The position numbers and the translations under genes are program-made. Source: an uncultured beta proteobacterium (lineage in GTDB: Bacteria; Pseudomonadota; Gammaproteobacteria; Burkholderiales; Burkholderiaceae_C). From it: 44,931 bases of DNA. The notes beneath the pieces were generated by a model that saw only the letters and a list, made by a program, of their open reading frames with translations, did no database searches and was not told the DNA's origin. The first letter of the stretch is position 1; each line of letters opens with the position of its first letter. This document shows positions 8,872 through 16,999 of the stretch, piece by piece. The stretch spans positions 1 through 44,931 of the forward strand of contig CAIQYP010000219.1 in assembly GCA_903876045.1 (NCBI GenBank), in the 5' to 3' direction.

Positions 8872-9888
8872 ATGACGGACAAGCTGGATAGCCGGCCTAT
8901 ACCGGTTCTAACAAATTTGGTTAGTCCAATTTCTGGAGCACCAAAGTACAAAGTTCTGCTCGTTCACGAGTCGCACCACTTACTGGAAATTATGCAGCGC
9001 AGCATGATGGGTGACTTTGAAGTGCGCACCGCGAGCAATGCCGAAGACGGATGGCACGCAATGCTTACCGATCAAACTATTCGTGGCGTCGCCGCGAGCC
9101 TGGCGGTACTGGAAATTGATGGCTACGGATTGCTCCAGCGCATTCGGCGCTCCAAAGTGTCGCGCATCAACAGTGCACCGGTTTTGGTTATCGCGGATGA
9201 CGATAAATCTATTGGCGACCTTGCAACATCCATTGGAGCTTCGGGGTTCACGCCGCTCGATGATCTTGGGGGAATGAAGGATCGGCTTAAGCGATTGATC
9301 GAACCAGACACCTTGGTGAAGTCGGCTGAAATCGTTCGCGCCCAAACGGCCAAGGCGGTAGATCTGCCCCTTCCCATGGATGAGGTCTCGCAAATAATGC
9401 CTGAGCTTGCTGGCTTTCGTGTCAAGCTTGTTTCACGCGCTCACAAGTCCGCATCCAAATCCCTGATTTCCCCTTCTACCTCAGTTAACCCGTCCGATCC
9501 CATCCCAGAAAAGGAGAACTCCATGTCACGACTTGACAGTTTGAACAAAGTACTTAAGGCTCTGCAAAGCTCTTCACCTGGCGTTGAAGCAAGCGCACTG
9601 ATTTCAACAGACGGCCTGATGATTGCCAGTGTATTGGCCAAAGAAATGGATGAGACCCGAGTGGCGGCTATGACAGCTACGCTGCTGAATCTTGGCACGC
9701 GTGCTGCGACCGAATTGCGTCGTGGCGAAGTCTCTGAAGTCATTGTCCGCGGAGACCAGGGCTATGCCGTGATGCTAAGCGCCGGACGCGGCGCCTTGCT
9801 GCTTGTGCTGGCAAATGAAGGTACCCCGCTGGGCTTGATATTTTTTGACATGCGTGAGGCGGTCAAGGAAATCAAAAACGTTCTGTGA
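8872..9888 (+). CDS. Pseudo-receiver fused to a roadblock/LC7 domain
   Basis: The full frame is 338 residues. Residues about 25-145 follow a response-regulator receiver pattern (KVLLVHES, then LEIDGYGLLQRIR, then PVLVIADDD). The N-terminal acidic pair is replaced by His-Glu-Ser, the phospho-acceptor Asp cannot be aligned, and the conserved Lys-Pro is missing, so it is a non-phosphorylatable pseudo-receiver. A Ser/Pro-rich linker (about 180-217) leads to a roadblock/LC7 (MglB-like) domain over the last 121 residues, with ALISTDGLMIASVL and GYAVMLSAGRGALLLVLA. A perfect AAGGAG and ATG inside the frame (9511-9525) would yield the roadblock domain alone, so two products are likely. Roadblock domains dimerise and usually regulate small GTPases; no MglA-like GTPase is present in the window. 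It heads a gene set with ODP, OmpA-like and second roadblock genes. Confidence 0.8.
   Translation: MTDKLDSRPIPVLTNLVSPISGAPKYKVLLVHESHHLLEIMQRSMMGDFEVRTASNAEDGWHAMLTDQTIRGVAASLAVLEIDGYGLLQRIRRSKVSRINSAPVLVIADDDKSIGDLATSIGASGFTPLDDLGGMKDRLKRLIEPDTLVKSAEIVRAQTAKAVDLPLPMDEVSQIMPELAGFRVKLVSRAHKSASKSLISPSTSVNPSDPIPEKENSMSRLDSLNKVLKALQSSSPGVEASALISTDGLMIASVLAKEMDETRVAAMTATLLNLGTRAATELRRGEVSEVIVRGDQGYAVMLSAGRGALLLVLANEGTPLGLIFFDMREAVKEIKNVL
9511..9525 (+). promoter_or_regulatory. Internal ribosome binding site and start for the free roadblock domain
   Basis: AAGGAG at 9511-9516 stands six bases before an in-frame ATG at 9523 inside the pseudo-receiver/roadblock gene. It is among the best Shine-Dalgarno sequences in this cassette. 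Translation from it gives a 121-residue protein (9523-9888) of normal length for a single-domain roadblock/LC7 protein. The upstream linker encoded just before it is Ser/Pro-rich. Either the gene encodes two nested proteins, or an ancestral free roadblock gene was fused to the receiver when an intervening stop was lost. Confidence 0.75.
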
Positions 9889-9957
9889 TTGTTGGCAATT
9901 GAGGCGATGAAATGACGCCACGACAATTTTCCCCAACAACGACACGAGGAGCGATGC

Positions 9958-10719
9958 ATGCCCAATACGATTTTGTATGACGATGGCACTCACAGAAATG
10001 TGATGCTGGAAGATTTCGATGCTGGTGGATTCGCCGTTCAAGCCAATCAGCATGTGATCGTGCATGGCAAGGAAGGCATGATTCTGGATCCTGGTGGCCA
10101 TAAAGTTTACAACCGCGTTCTAACGGCCACTTTCGGCATTTTGGGTGGTGCCCAGTTGCGCCATATCTTCCTGTCTCATCAAGACCCGGATATTGTGGCC
10201 GCCGTCAACGGCTGGTTGATGACCACCGATGCCGACGCCCATTTGTCACAACTCTGGACTCGCTTTGTGGCGCATTTTGGCTTGGACCACTTGGTTGAAG
10301 ATCGACTTAAGGCCATCCCGGATTCCGGAAAGTTGCTGAATTTGGGCGGCGTCAATCTACCCGTAATTCCGGCACACTTCCTGCACAGCGAGGGCAACTT
10401 TCAGCTCTATGATCCAGTTTCCAAGATTCTCTATACAGGTGACTTGGGCGCCTCTCTCGGTGCACCCTACCTTCAAGTGGAAGACTTCGACCAGCACCTG
10501 CGTTACATGGAAGGCTTTCACCGCCGAATCATGGCGTCCAATCGAGTGATGGTGGCCTGGGCCAACATGGTCAGTCCGCTAGACATCGAGATGATCGTGC
10601 CGCAGCATGGCGCATATTTCAAGGGCAAAGACATGGTCGACCGATTCATTCGCTGGTGCTCCGGTTTGCAGTGTGGAGTAGATCTTATTGTGCCAACATT
10701 CAAATTGCCCGTTGCTTGA
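9958..10719 (+). CDS. ODP-type metallo-beta-lactamase-fold diiron protein
   Basis: This 253-residue protein belongs to the ODP/flavodiiron-like branch of the MBL fold. A complete ligand set can be read: His74, Asp76 and Asp78 in SHQDPD, His143 in HFLHSEGN, Asp162 in YTGDLGA and His217 in PQHGAYF. The acidic residue between the first ligands is the signature of diiron, oxygen- or NO-binding members rather than zinc hydrolases. There is no flavodoxin or rubredoxin domain, so it is unlikely to be a stand-alone oxygen or NO reductase. Related free-standing ODP proteins act as oxygen and iron sensors in spirochaete chemotaxis. GAGGAG precedes the ATG at 9958; a second ATG at 9954 is out of frame. 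It follows the roadblock gene by 69 bases and precedes the OmpA-like gene by 12, so it is probably co-transcribed. Sensing is inferred. Confidence 0.85.
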   Translation: MPNTILYDDGTHRNVMLEDFDAGGFAVQANQHVIVHGKEGMILDPGGHKVYNRVLTATFGILGGAQLRHIFLSHQDPDIVAAVNGWLMTTDADAHLSQLWTRFVAHFGLDHLVEDRLKAIPDSGKLLNLGGVNLPVIPAHFLHSEGNFQLYDPVSKILYTGDLGASLGAPYLQVEDFDQHLRYMEGFHRRIMASNRVMVAWANMVSPLDIEMIVPQHGAYFKGKDMVDRFIRWCSGLQCGVDLIVPTFKLPVA

Positions 10720-10731
10720 AAGTGTTTCGGT

Positions 10732-11352
10732 ATGAATGAAATAGCGCGGTCAGATGGGGTTCCCGAGCACCCGGTCTTGGGAGAAAACTTGCATGGTGGT
10801 CTCCTTGTGGCGGTTATTGTGGTCGGCGTCCTCATGGCCGCTGCGGCAACTTGGTTGGCTCTAGACGATACGCAGGCAAATCCTACTTCCACTATCTCGC
10901 AAGCTTTACCAACAAATATACCAAATACGCCTGCAACTGTTACGGCAATGCCGGCCAATGAAACTCAATCGTCAAACAATGCAAAGCCGACGTGTCCGGA
11001 AATAGTATCGATATTCTTTCCGATAGGCGCCACTGTGCCACAGGCCCGCAGCGACACGTCTGAGCTTGATTCGATCGTTAATTGGGCCAAGTTGAACCCG
11101 GAAGCCAAGATCGCCGTGCAAGGATATGCCGATATGGTGGGACTGGACCAGACGAACCTCTTGCTGAGTTACGAGCGTGCAAAAACTGTTTCGTCGTTCT
11201 TGGTCAGTCGTGGCGTAGTGCTGCAGCAGATTCAAATTGCGGCAGCTGGAAGTCACTCGCTGGTTGAGGGCTCACCTGGTGATGCGCAGGTTAATCGGCG
11301 CGTCACCATTCAAATTAGCAACCCCGAAGTTTGTATAACTACAACCAAATGA
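10732..11352 (+). CDS. Membrane-anchored OmpA/MotB-like protein
   Basis: This 206-residue protein has a single transmembrane helix near residues 22-45 (GGLLVAVIVVGVLMAAAATWLAL) and a Pro/Thr/Asn-rich linker. A periplasmic OmpA-C domain covers about 85-195, with VSIFFPIGATVPQ, IAVQGYADMVGLDQTN, LSYERAKTVSSFLVSRGV and the terminal NRRVTIQI. The peptidoglycan-binding Asp and Arg positions appear present (GYAD and NRRV). With no cleavable signal and a short cytoplasmic N-terminus, it should be an inner-membrane protein that reaches the cell wall, topologically like MotB, though it lacks the MotB channel Asp in the helix. It is 12 bases after the ODP gene and five before the membrane roadblock gene. 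Confidence 0.85.
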   Translation: MNEIARSDGVPEHPVLGENLHGGLLVAVIVVGVLMAAAATWLALDDTQANPTSTISQALPTNIPNTPATVTAMPANETQSSNNAKPTCPEIVSIFFPIGATVPQARSDTSELDSIVNWAKLNPEAKIAVQGYADMVGLDQTNLLLSYERAKTVSSFLVSRGVVLQQIQIAAAGSHSLVEGSPGDAQVNRRVTIQISNPEVCITTTK

Positions 11353-11356
11353 AACA

Positions 11357-12010
11357 ATGATTTTAATGATTTCACTATTGGGACTGGGTGCAGCTTTGCT
11401 GCTATTGATCGCAGGCTATCTGCTGGGTGCGCGCGAAGGTAACAAGGCTCGCGAGAGCCTTAGGCTTTTGAATCGGGGCTTTGCCAAAGAGATTGTTCAA
11501 CTGCGCATCAAGGTCGCAACGCCCAAAGACAACAAAGATAATAACGAGACTCTTCGGGCTGCTTTGCAGGAAATATTGTCGCCCCTAGTGACTCGTGAAA
11601 GGCTTTCCTATGAAATGTCGCGTTTGGAAAGTGGCGCGGGCCAACAAAGAAACCTGGCCTCGGTACTGGATCAAATGGCTGACAAAGGGAATTTTTCTTC
11701 CGTACTGCTGAGCGATGCGCAGGGCTGGCGAATTGCGGCCAGCACCGCCACAACGGACCCAGAAAGGCTAGGTGCTACGGCGTCGCTTCTGCTATTGCTG
11801 GCCGACCGCATTGCGCGTGACGGATCACCGGCACCTCTGTCTTTGATGTTATACGACACTGGCAATACCACGACGCTGTGTCGTTTGTTCTCTGTTAACA
11901 ATCAGCGCATGACCTTGACGGTGGTAGCGAACGGTTCAGAACTCACCCCGGCTGCTATTGATCCCGCATTGGTCAAGCTCAATGCCATGTTGATCAGCAG
12001 CGAATCGTGA
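11357..12010 (+). CDS. Membrane-anchored roadblock-like protein
   Basis: A 217-residue protein with an N-terminal transmembrane helix (about residues 3-24, LLGLGAALLLLIAGYLLG). A charged, probably helical linker (25-95) follows, then a C-terminal roadblock/LC7-like domain at about 100-215, with ASVLDQMADKGNFSSVLLSDAQGWRI, a Leu-rich helix (ASLLLLLADRI) and LCRLFSVNNQRMTLTVVANGSE. The domain call rests on fold-like pattern and context and is weaker than for the upstream gene. The helix would hold the roadblock domain at the cytoplasmic face of the membrane. It starts five bases after the OmpA-like stop and ends the cassette. A membrane-bound roadblock together with a soluble one suggests heterodimers that could recruit a cytoplasmic partner; this is inference. 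Confidence 0.72.
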   Translation: MILMISLLGLGAALLLLIAGYLLGAREGNKARESLRLLNRGFAKEIVQLRIKVATPKDNKDNNETLRAALQEILSPLVTRERLSYEMSRLESGAGQQRNLASVLDQMADKGNFSSVLLSDAQGWRIAASTATTDPERLGATASLLLLLADRIARDGSPAPLSLMLYDTGNTTTLCRLFSVNNQRMTLTVVANGSELTPAAIDPALVKLNAMLISSES

Positions 12011-12232
12011 ATTTCCGTTGAGCACTGTTGTGACTCGAAGGGCAGCCAGGTGTGCAGCGCCGCATGTGCTGTGGGCCTGACTTAGAGATGGACCCCGCGA
12101 AGGACCGGAAATGGTACCTGACCGGACCGTGGTTGGAAGCCGTCAACTGACTCCTGACTGTCCAAAGCGTAATTCCCTAGTGCGTCACGTCAAAGTCAAG
12201 CGCAACGTTGATTGATTTTGAACCTAACTGTG

Positions 12233-13144
12233 TCAATGCCCGGTGGACTTTAAGGCGTCGATTCCGCTAGCCTGGGCCAACAGCCAGTTCTTGAAATCGG
12301 TCACACGCTCAGGCACGGGTGACTGCCGCGTGGGGACCACAAACCAGTAGCCAAAGGGCCCTTCCACCTGCAGAGCGTTGTGCCGCAGCAGTTCGCCCGA
12401 TTGCAACTCGCGCACCACCATGGCCTCGTCCACCACCACCACACCGGCGCCGGCAATGGCAGCACTGATGGCCTGGTCGAGCGTACTGAAAGTTAAGCCC
12501 GGTTTGGCATCGAGTTCGCGCGGCCCGTGCTGGGCGATCCACTGCTCCCAGACCGGCAGGCGTTGGCCACCGTCCAGTACATGCAACAAGGTTGCACGGG
12601 GCAGCGCAGGCGGCTGCCCTTTTTTCCAAAGTACCGGGCTGCTGACCATCACGTGACGCTCATGGAGCACTGGCTCACAGGTGACCTTGGGCCAGGCCTG
12701 GCTGTCAAACACGATAAGGCAATCCAATGCACGGGTCTCGCGCATGGAGCCGATGCGATCGGTGGTGACGGACAAATCGATATGGGGATAACGATTCCGA
12801 AAGTCTGAAAGGCGTGGTGCCAGCCAACGCGTGGCAAACGTGGGCGGCACATTGACCGCAAGCACCTGGCGCCTGTGCTTGCCGGCCGCCTTATTAACGG
12901 CCACCTCCATCTCGGCAAACAGGCGTTGCAGGCTCTCGGCCAGTTCCCGTCCGGCATCCGTTAATTCCACTGCCTGGTGTACCCGCAGAAAGAGCGGCAA
13001 ACCCAGGGCGGTTTCAAGCTGTTTGATCTGACGGCTGATGGCCCCCTGCGTGACGTGCAGTTCTTCACCCGCCAAGGTAAAGCTGCCCTGGCGTGCAGCG
13101 ACGGAAAAGGCCTTGAGCGCGTTGAGCGGAGGCAGGCGCTTCAC
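12233..13144 (-). CDS. LysR-family transcriptional regulator (GcvA-like)
   Basis: From a GTG at 13144 this is a 303-residue LysR regulator of normal length; longer readings run into folK and are rejected. The N-terminal winged helix-turn-helix is clear (PLNALKAFSVAARQGSFTLA, then VTQGAISRQIKQLE, then LPLFLR). The effector domain covers about 95-290, and its FRNRYPHIDLSVTT stretch is typical of the GcvA/AmpR-like branch. The gene follows folK by 10 bases on the same strand and is probably transcribed with it. Such regulators usually control a divergent neighbour, but the upstream sequence here is folK, so the target is not evident. The inducer is unknown. Confidence 0.9.
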   Translation of the reverse strand: MKRLPPLNALKAFSVAARQGSFTLAGEELHVTQGAISRQIKQLETALGLPLFLRVHQAVELTDAGRELAESLQRLFAEMEVAVNKAAGKHRRQVLAVNVPPTFATRWLAPRLSDFRNRYPHIDLSVTTDRIGSMRETRALDCLIVFDSQAWPKVTCEPVLHERHVMVSSPVLWKKGQPPALPRATLLHVLDGGQRLPVWEQWIAQHGPRELDAKPGLTFSTLDQAISAAIAGAGVVVVDEAMVVRELQSGELLRHNALQVEGPFGYWFVVPTRQSPVPERVTDFKNWLLAQASGIDALKSTGH

Positions 13145-13154
13145 CGCGAATGCC

Positions 13155-13619
13155 TCACAAAACCCATACCGATTGATCGGCCACCGCCTGAAGTTGCTTC
13201 TTGCTGACCAACTTGGGAGCGATTTCGGCCAGGGGGCGCAACACAAAGGCGCGCAGCCACATGCGCGGGTGCGGAATCACCAGTTCGGTGTCATTGAATT
13301 CCAATTGGTCGTAGATCAGGATGTCCAGGTCCAGGGTGCGCGGTGCATTGCGAAATGGACGGCGACGGCCTGCTGCGTCTTCTATGGTGTGGAGTTGCGC
13401 CAACAGTGCATGTGGCTTGAGCCGGGTCTGTACTTCGGCCACTGCGTTCACATAGTCGTCACCCCCGGCGTCCACCGGTGCGCTTCCGTAAAGAGAGGAT
13501 TGCCGCGTTAGCGCCACCCCATCCAGATCGGCAATCGCATTCAGCGCCTGCAAAACCGTGGCGCGCGAATCACCCAGATTGGCACCCAGGCCGATATAGG
13601 CAATAACCGGCTCACGCAT
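13155..13619 (-). CDS. folK: 6-hydroxymethyl-7,8-dihydropterin pyrophosphokinase
   Basis: This 154-residue enzyme transfers pyrophosphate from ATP to hydroxymethyl-dihydropterin in folate synthesis, in the cytosol. Recognisable parts are the N-terminal IAYIGLGANLGDS, the S-LYGSAPVD segment, the conserved RPFRNAPRTLDLDILIYD signature carrying the catalytic Arg and paired Asp residues, and LVIPHPRMWLRAFVLRPLAEIAP. The length is normal. The start is the ATG at 13619, seven bases after the pcnB stop. It is preceded by pcnB and followed by a LysR gene on the same strand; the pcnB-folK order is common in proteobacteria. Confidence 0.96.
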   Translation of the reverse strand: MREPVIAYIGLGANLGDSRATVLQALNAIADLDGVALTRQSSLYGSAPVDAGGDDYVNAVAEVQTRLKPHALLAQLHTIEDAAGRRRPFRNAPRTLDLDILIYDQLEFNDTELVIPHPRMWLRAFVLRPLAEIAPKLVSKKQLQAVADQSVWVL

Positions 13620-13626
13620 CGCCGAA

Positions 13627-15213
13627 TCAGCCCTCAGAGCCGCCTGCTTGAGCGCCTTCACCGCCGCCACCGGGACGACGGCGACGACGGCGCTTGCGTG
13701 GTGCATCGTCGCTTGCTTCCGTCGGCGCTTGTGCTGCGCCACCTGTTGTGCCCGCGTCTGCAGGGGCACCGGCATCACGTGCCGGTTTGTCACGCACTGG
13801 CGCGGGAGCGCGGTGCACGCGCGGGGTCTTGGGGCGCGCCTGTTGCTCGGCACGCACCTGGTCGATCATGTCCTGGCGCAGATTGTCGTCGGCCATGCTG
13901 AATTCCTGCCACCAATCGGCCAGCACTTCTTCAATTTCACCGGCATCGGCACGCAGGCGCATGAAGTCAAAGGCGGCGCGAAAACGCGGCTGATCCACCA
14001 TGCCAAACGGGGTGCTGCCCACGCGCTTGTCAAAGCGTGGTTGCATCAGCCAGATTTCGCGCATGTCACCAGCCAGGCGGCCACGGCCTGATACGTCGCC
14101 AATGCGGGCGTTGAACACGTCCTCAATCGCATCCTGCAGCGCAGGGTGGCTGTGCTGACGTTCGTCTATGCGCCGGGCCCAGCCATCACGCACATCAGCC
14201 CACAGCACGCAGGCCAATAGAAAACTGGGCGCCACCGGCTTACCTTCGCCAACGCGGCGGTCCGTGTCCTTTAATGCGGCATTGACAAAAGGTTGCTCAG
14301 CGCGCTCCACCACTACATCCAAAAGCGGGTAGATGCCAGTGCTCATGCCCAACGCTTTGAGTTGCGCGATGGAAGCCAGCGCATGGCCGGTCTGCAAGAG
14401 CTTCAGCATTTCGTCAAACAAACGGCTTTGCGGCACATCGTTGAGCAGCGCTTGCGACTTGATCAGAGGGGCCGCCGTTTTGGCTTCCAACTTAAAGCCC
14501 AGGCCGTTGAGCTTGGCAGCAAAGCGCACAGCGCGGATGATGCGCACCGGGTCTTCGCGATAGCGCGCGGTGGCGTCGCCAATCATGCGCAGGGTGTGGT
14601 TCTTGGCGTCCTTCAGTCCATGGTGGTAATCGACCACGATTTGTGTCTCGGGGTCGTAATACATGGCGTTGATGGTGAAGTCGCGGCGTACTGCGTCTTC
14701 TTCCATCGGGCCCCAGACGTTGTCACGTAAAACGCGCCCGCTGGAATCCACCGCATGCTTCAAGTTAGCCAACTCGCTCTTGCTGGTTTTCTCGTTGCCC
14801 GCCACCTGCTCGGCAGCGGCATTGTCCAGATAGGCGCGGAAGGTGGAGACTTCAATCACCTCGTTTTCGCGGCCACGGCCATAAACCACATGGACGATGC
14901 GAAAGCGCCGCCCGATGATGAAGGCGCGGCGGAACAGGCCCTTGACCTGCTCGGGCGTGGCGTTGGTGGCCACGTCAAAGTCCTTGGGCCGCAGGCCCAG
15001 CAGCAGGTCGCGCACGGCACCGCCGACGATATAGGCTTCAAAGCCCGCAGCTTTCAGGGTGCGCACCACATTGGCGGCGCGTTCGTCCACCAACGTGGGG
15101 TCTATGCCGTGGGTGCTGGCAGGCACGTCCATGCGCTTGCCAAACTTCGGCGGAGCGGTGCGCGAAGTCACGCCAGCCTTGCCCAACAGTTTGTCGATAA
15201 ATTTTTTAATCAA
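13627..15213 (-). CDS. pcnB: Poly(A) polymerase I
   Basis: This 528-residue enzyme adds 3' poly(A) tails to RNA and promotes its decay. The nucleotidyltransferase head is clear: YIVGGAVRDLLLGLRPKDFDVATNA with the Asp-x-Asp metal pair, then RRFRIVHV and RRDFTINAMYYD. The tRNA-nucleotidyltransferase-like neck follows (REDPVRIIRAVRFAAKL, SRLFDEMLKLL). The last 90 residues form a low-complexity tail with Pro/Ala/Arg repeats and RKRRRRRRPGGGGEG, an RNA-binding tail typical of betaproteobacterial PcnB. I prefer the TTG start at 15213, which has AGGA about eight bases upstream; an upstream in-frame TTG at 15255 lacks such support. It is 99 bases downstream of the IMPase-family gene and seven upstream of folK. 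Confidence 0.95.
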   Translation of the reverse strand: MIKKFIDKLLGKAGVTSRTAPPKFGKRMDVPASTHGIDPTLVDERAANVVRTLKAAGFEAYIVGGAVRDLLLGLRPKDFDVATNATPEQVKGLFRRAFIIGRRFRIVHVVYGRGRENEVIEVSTFRAYLDNAAAEQVAGNEKTSKSELANLKHAVDSSGRVLRDNVWGPMEEDAVRRDFTINAMYYDPETQIVVDYHHGLKDAKNHTLRMIGDATARYREDPVRIIRAVRFAAKLNGLGFKLEAKTAAPLIKSQALLNDVPQSRLFDEMLKLLQTGHALASIAQLKALGMSTGIYPLLDVVVERAEQPFVNAALKDTDRRVGEGKPVAPSFLLACVLWADVRDGWARRIDERQHSHPALQDAIEDVFNARIGDVSGRGRLAGDMREIWLMQPRFDKRVGSTPFGMVDQPRFRAAFDFMRLRADAGEIEEVLADWWQEFSMADDNLRQDMIDQVRAEQQARPKTPRVHRAPAPVRDKPARDAGAPADAGTTGGAAQAPTEASDDAPRKRRRRRRPGGGGEGAQAGGSEG

Positions 15214-15312
15214 GTCGTTATTCCTAGCTAACTGAGGTTTGCCGGATTCAGGCAAACAGGCTGAGTATGCGCCATTGACACGGCATCAGCCGCACCAACG
15301 GGCGGCAATAAC

Positions 15313-16107
15313 TCAGCCGCCAGCGCGCAGCGCATCCAGCGCTTGTGCATGCAGTTCGGGCGTTGCCGCTGCCACCACGCGTCCATCGGAGCCGACACCC
15401 AGTTTTTGACCACTCCAATCGGTCATCACCCCTCCGGCAGATTGCACCAGAGTTACCACCGACAAATAGTCGTACGGTTGCAGGCCAGACTCGACCACCA
15501 AATCGATGCTGCCGCCAGCGAGCTGAGCATAAATATAGCAATCGCCTCCGAAACGACGGAAGGCGCAGCGCCGGCTCAGCGCGTCATAAAGGGCCCATTC
15601 CTGGGCTGAGAATATGTCCGGGGACGTGGTGTAAACGCGCGCCTGCGCCAAATCCCGGCATGCGCTCACGTGCACATTTCTTCCATTGCATTGCGCCGGG
15701 CTGCCTAGTTCGGCAAGCCAGCGCTCACCCAACATGGGCATGTCTACCAGGCCCAGAACCGGCACCCCTTTGTGCAACAGGGCGACCAGCGTGCCCCACA
15801 GGGGTGAACCGGAAATGTAGCTCTTGGTGCCGTCGATGGGATCCAGAACCCATAGGTAGTCCGCATCCATGCGCTCGCGCCCATGCTCTTCGCCAAATAT
15901 TCCGTGCTGTGGCAGTTGTGCATTGATCAGGGTCCGCATACTGGTCTCGGCATTGCGATCGGCAATCGTCACGGGACTGTCGTCGGCTTTGGCCGTAACA
16001 GCCAGACTGGTTCGGAACAAGGGAACCGTTTGCGCGCGCGCGGCATCCGCCAAAGCGTGTGCCATATCCATCCACGGGCCACTGTCTGCGTTAAAAGATT
16101 GAGTCAT
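15313..16107 (-). CDS. hisN: Histidinol-phosphatase / inositol-monophosphatase family enzyme
   Basis: A 264-residue Mg-dependent phosphatase of the inositol monophosphatase fold. Motifs in order: IFGEEHG (metal Glu), WVLDPIDGTKSYISG (metal Asp pair and phosphate site), GGDCYIYAQLAGGSIDLVVESG and the C-terminal Asp in LQPYDYLS. The sequence resembles the HisN type of histidinol-phosphatase used in actinobacteria and many betaproteobacteria. The same fold also acts on inositol phosphate and other phosphomonoesters, so the substrate is not certain. I use the ATG at 16107; a GTG five codons earlier is possible and neither has a good ribosome site. It lies 49 bases after the DeoR gene, which could place it in the upstream module instead of histidine synthesis. 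Confidence 0.85.
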   Translation of the reverse strand: MTQSFNADSGPWMDMAHALADAARAQTVPLFRTSLAVTAKADDSPVTIADRNAETSMRTLINAQLPQHGIFGEEHGRERMDADYLWVLDPIDGTKSYISGSPLWGTLVALLHKGVPVLGLVDMPMLGERWLAELGSPAQCNGRNVHVSACRDLAQARVYTTSPDIFSAQEWALYDALSRRCAFRRFGGDCYIYAQLAGGSIDLVVESGLQPYDYLSVVTLVQSAGGVMTDWSGQKLGVGSDGRVVAAATPELHAQALDALRAGG

Positions 16108-16156
16108 GTTGATTTGATGCACTAACTAAAAAAATGAAAACCTTGGGTTGATACGC

Positions 16157-16948
16157 TCAATCGCCCGGCGTTTCTGCAATATCGATGCGTACGCCGGCAT
16201 TCTTGCAAAGCTCTACCAATGCTCGGGGCGGGTTGCCATCGGTAAACAATACATCCACATCATCCAGCGTGCCCACCTTCATGGGCGCTTCCCGGCCAAA
16301 CTTTGACTGGTCTGCCAGCACCCACACTTGCTCTGCCTGCTGCATGAGGGCGCGGGAGAATTCAGCCTCAGCCAGATGAAAGTCGGTCAACTCACCCTGG
16401 TCATTGATACCGCCAATGGAAAGAATGGCGACCTTTGCCTTGAACTGACGCACGAAAGCGAGCGCAGAACTGCCAAATGCGGCCGCATCATCGGACCGGA
16501 GTTCGCCGCCTGCCAGAAACACCCGATTGCCTTCGCGCGCAACCAACTGGCGGGCAATTTCAATGGAATTGGTTACGACCAGTAGATTGGAGCGCACGCT
16601 CAGCGCATGCGCCACACAGGCCGTACTGGAACCGGTATCGATCATCAGGGAATCACCGTCCCTGATCTGAGCTGCCACACTGTTGCCGATTCTCATCTTG
16701 GCGACGCGGTTGAGTTGCATGCGTGATTGAAAAGGCGGCTCACCGATTCGCTCCGGCAACATCACGCCACCATGAAACTTGGTGACCACGCCCTCATTGA
16801 CGAGTGGCTTCAAGTTACGGCGAATGGTTTCGGTGGTTACATCCAAGGCCAGGGCCAAGTCACCAATGGAGCAACTGCCCTTTTCCTGCACCACGCGCAT
16901 GATGTCCGATTGCCGTTTGTCCAAAAACAGCTTTTGGTCTGTCGCCAT
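16157..16948 (-). CDS. DeoR/GlpR-family transcriptional regulator
   Basis: A 263-residue regulator. The N-terminal DeoR helix-turn-helix covers about 11-65 (RQSDIMRVVQEKGSCSIGDLA, then VTTETIRRNLKPLVNEG, then KFHGGVML). The C-terminal DeoRC sensor domain has the phosphosugar-binding pattern (IRDGDSLMIDTGSSTACVAH, LLVVTNSIEIARQL, GIND-GELTDFHLAEAEFSRA, VLADQSKFGREAP). Members usually bind a phosphorylated intermediate of the pathway they repress. It sits between a dimethylglycine-dehydrogenase-like gene and an IMPase-family phosphatase and follows a kinase-like gene, so a phosphorylated compound made by that kinase is a plausible effector (inference). A tandem TTTTCGTTGT repeat ahead of the first gene of the group is a candidate operator. 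Confidence 0.92.
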   Translation of the reverse strand: MATDQKLFLDKRQSDIMRVVQEKGSCSIGDLALALDVTTETIRRNLKPLVNEGVVTKFHGGVMLPERIGEPPFQSRMQLNRVAKMRIGNSVAAQIRDGDSLMIDTGSSTACVAHALSVRSNLLVVTNSIEIARQLVAREGNRVFLAGGELRSDDAAAFGSSALAFVRQFKAKVAILSIGGINDQGELTDFHLAEAEFSRALMQQAEQVWVLADQSKFGREAPMKVGTLDDVDVLFTDGNPPRALVELCKNAGVRIDIAETPGD

Positions 16949-16999
16949 GAAAATTGAGTGCTGGGTGTATCGATTGGGGATCCCAGTATAGGCGAGCCC

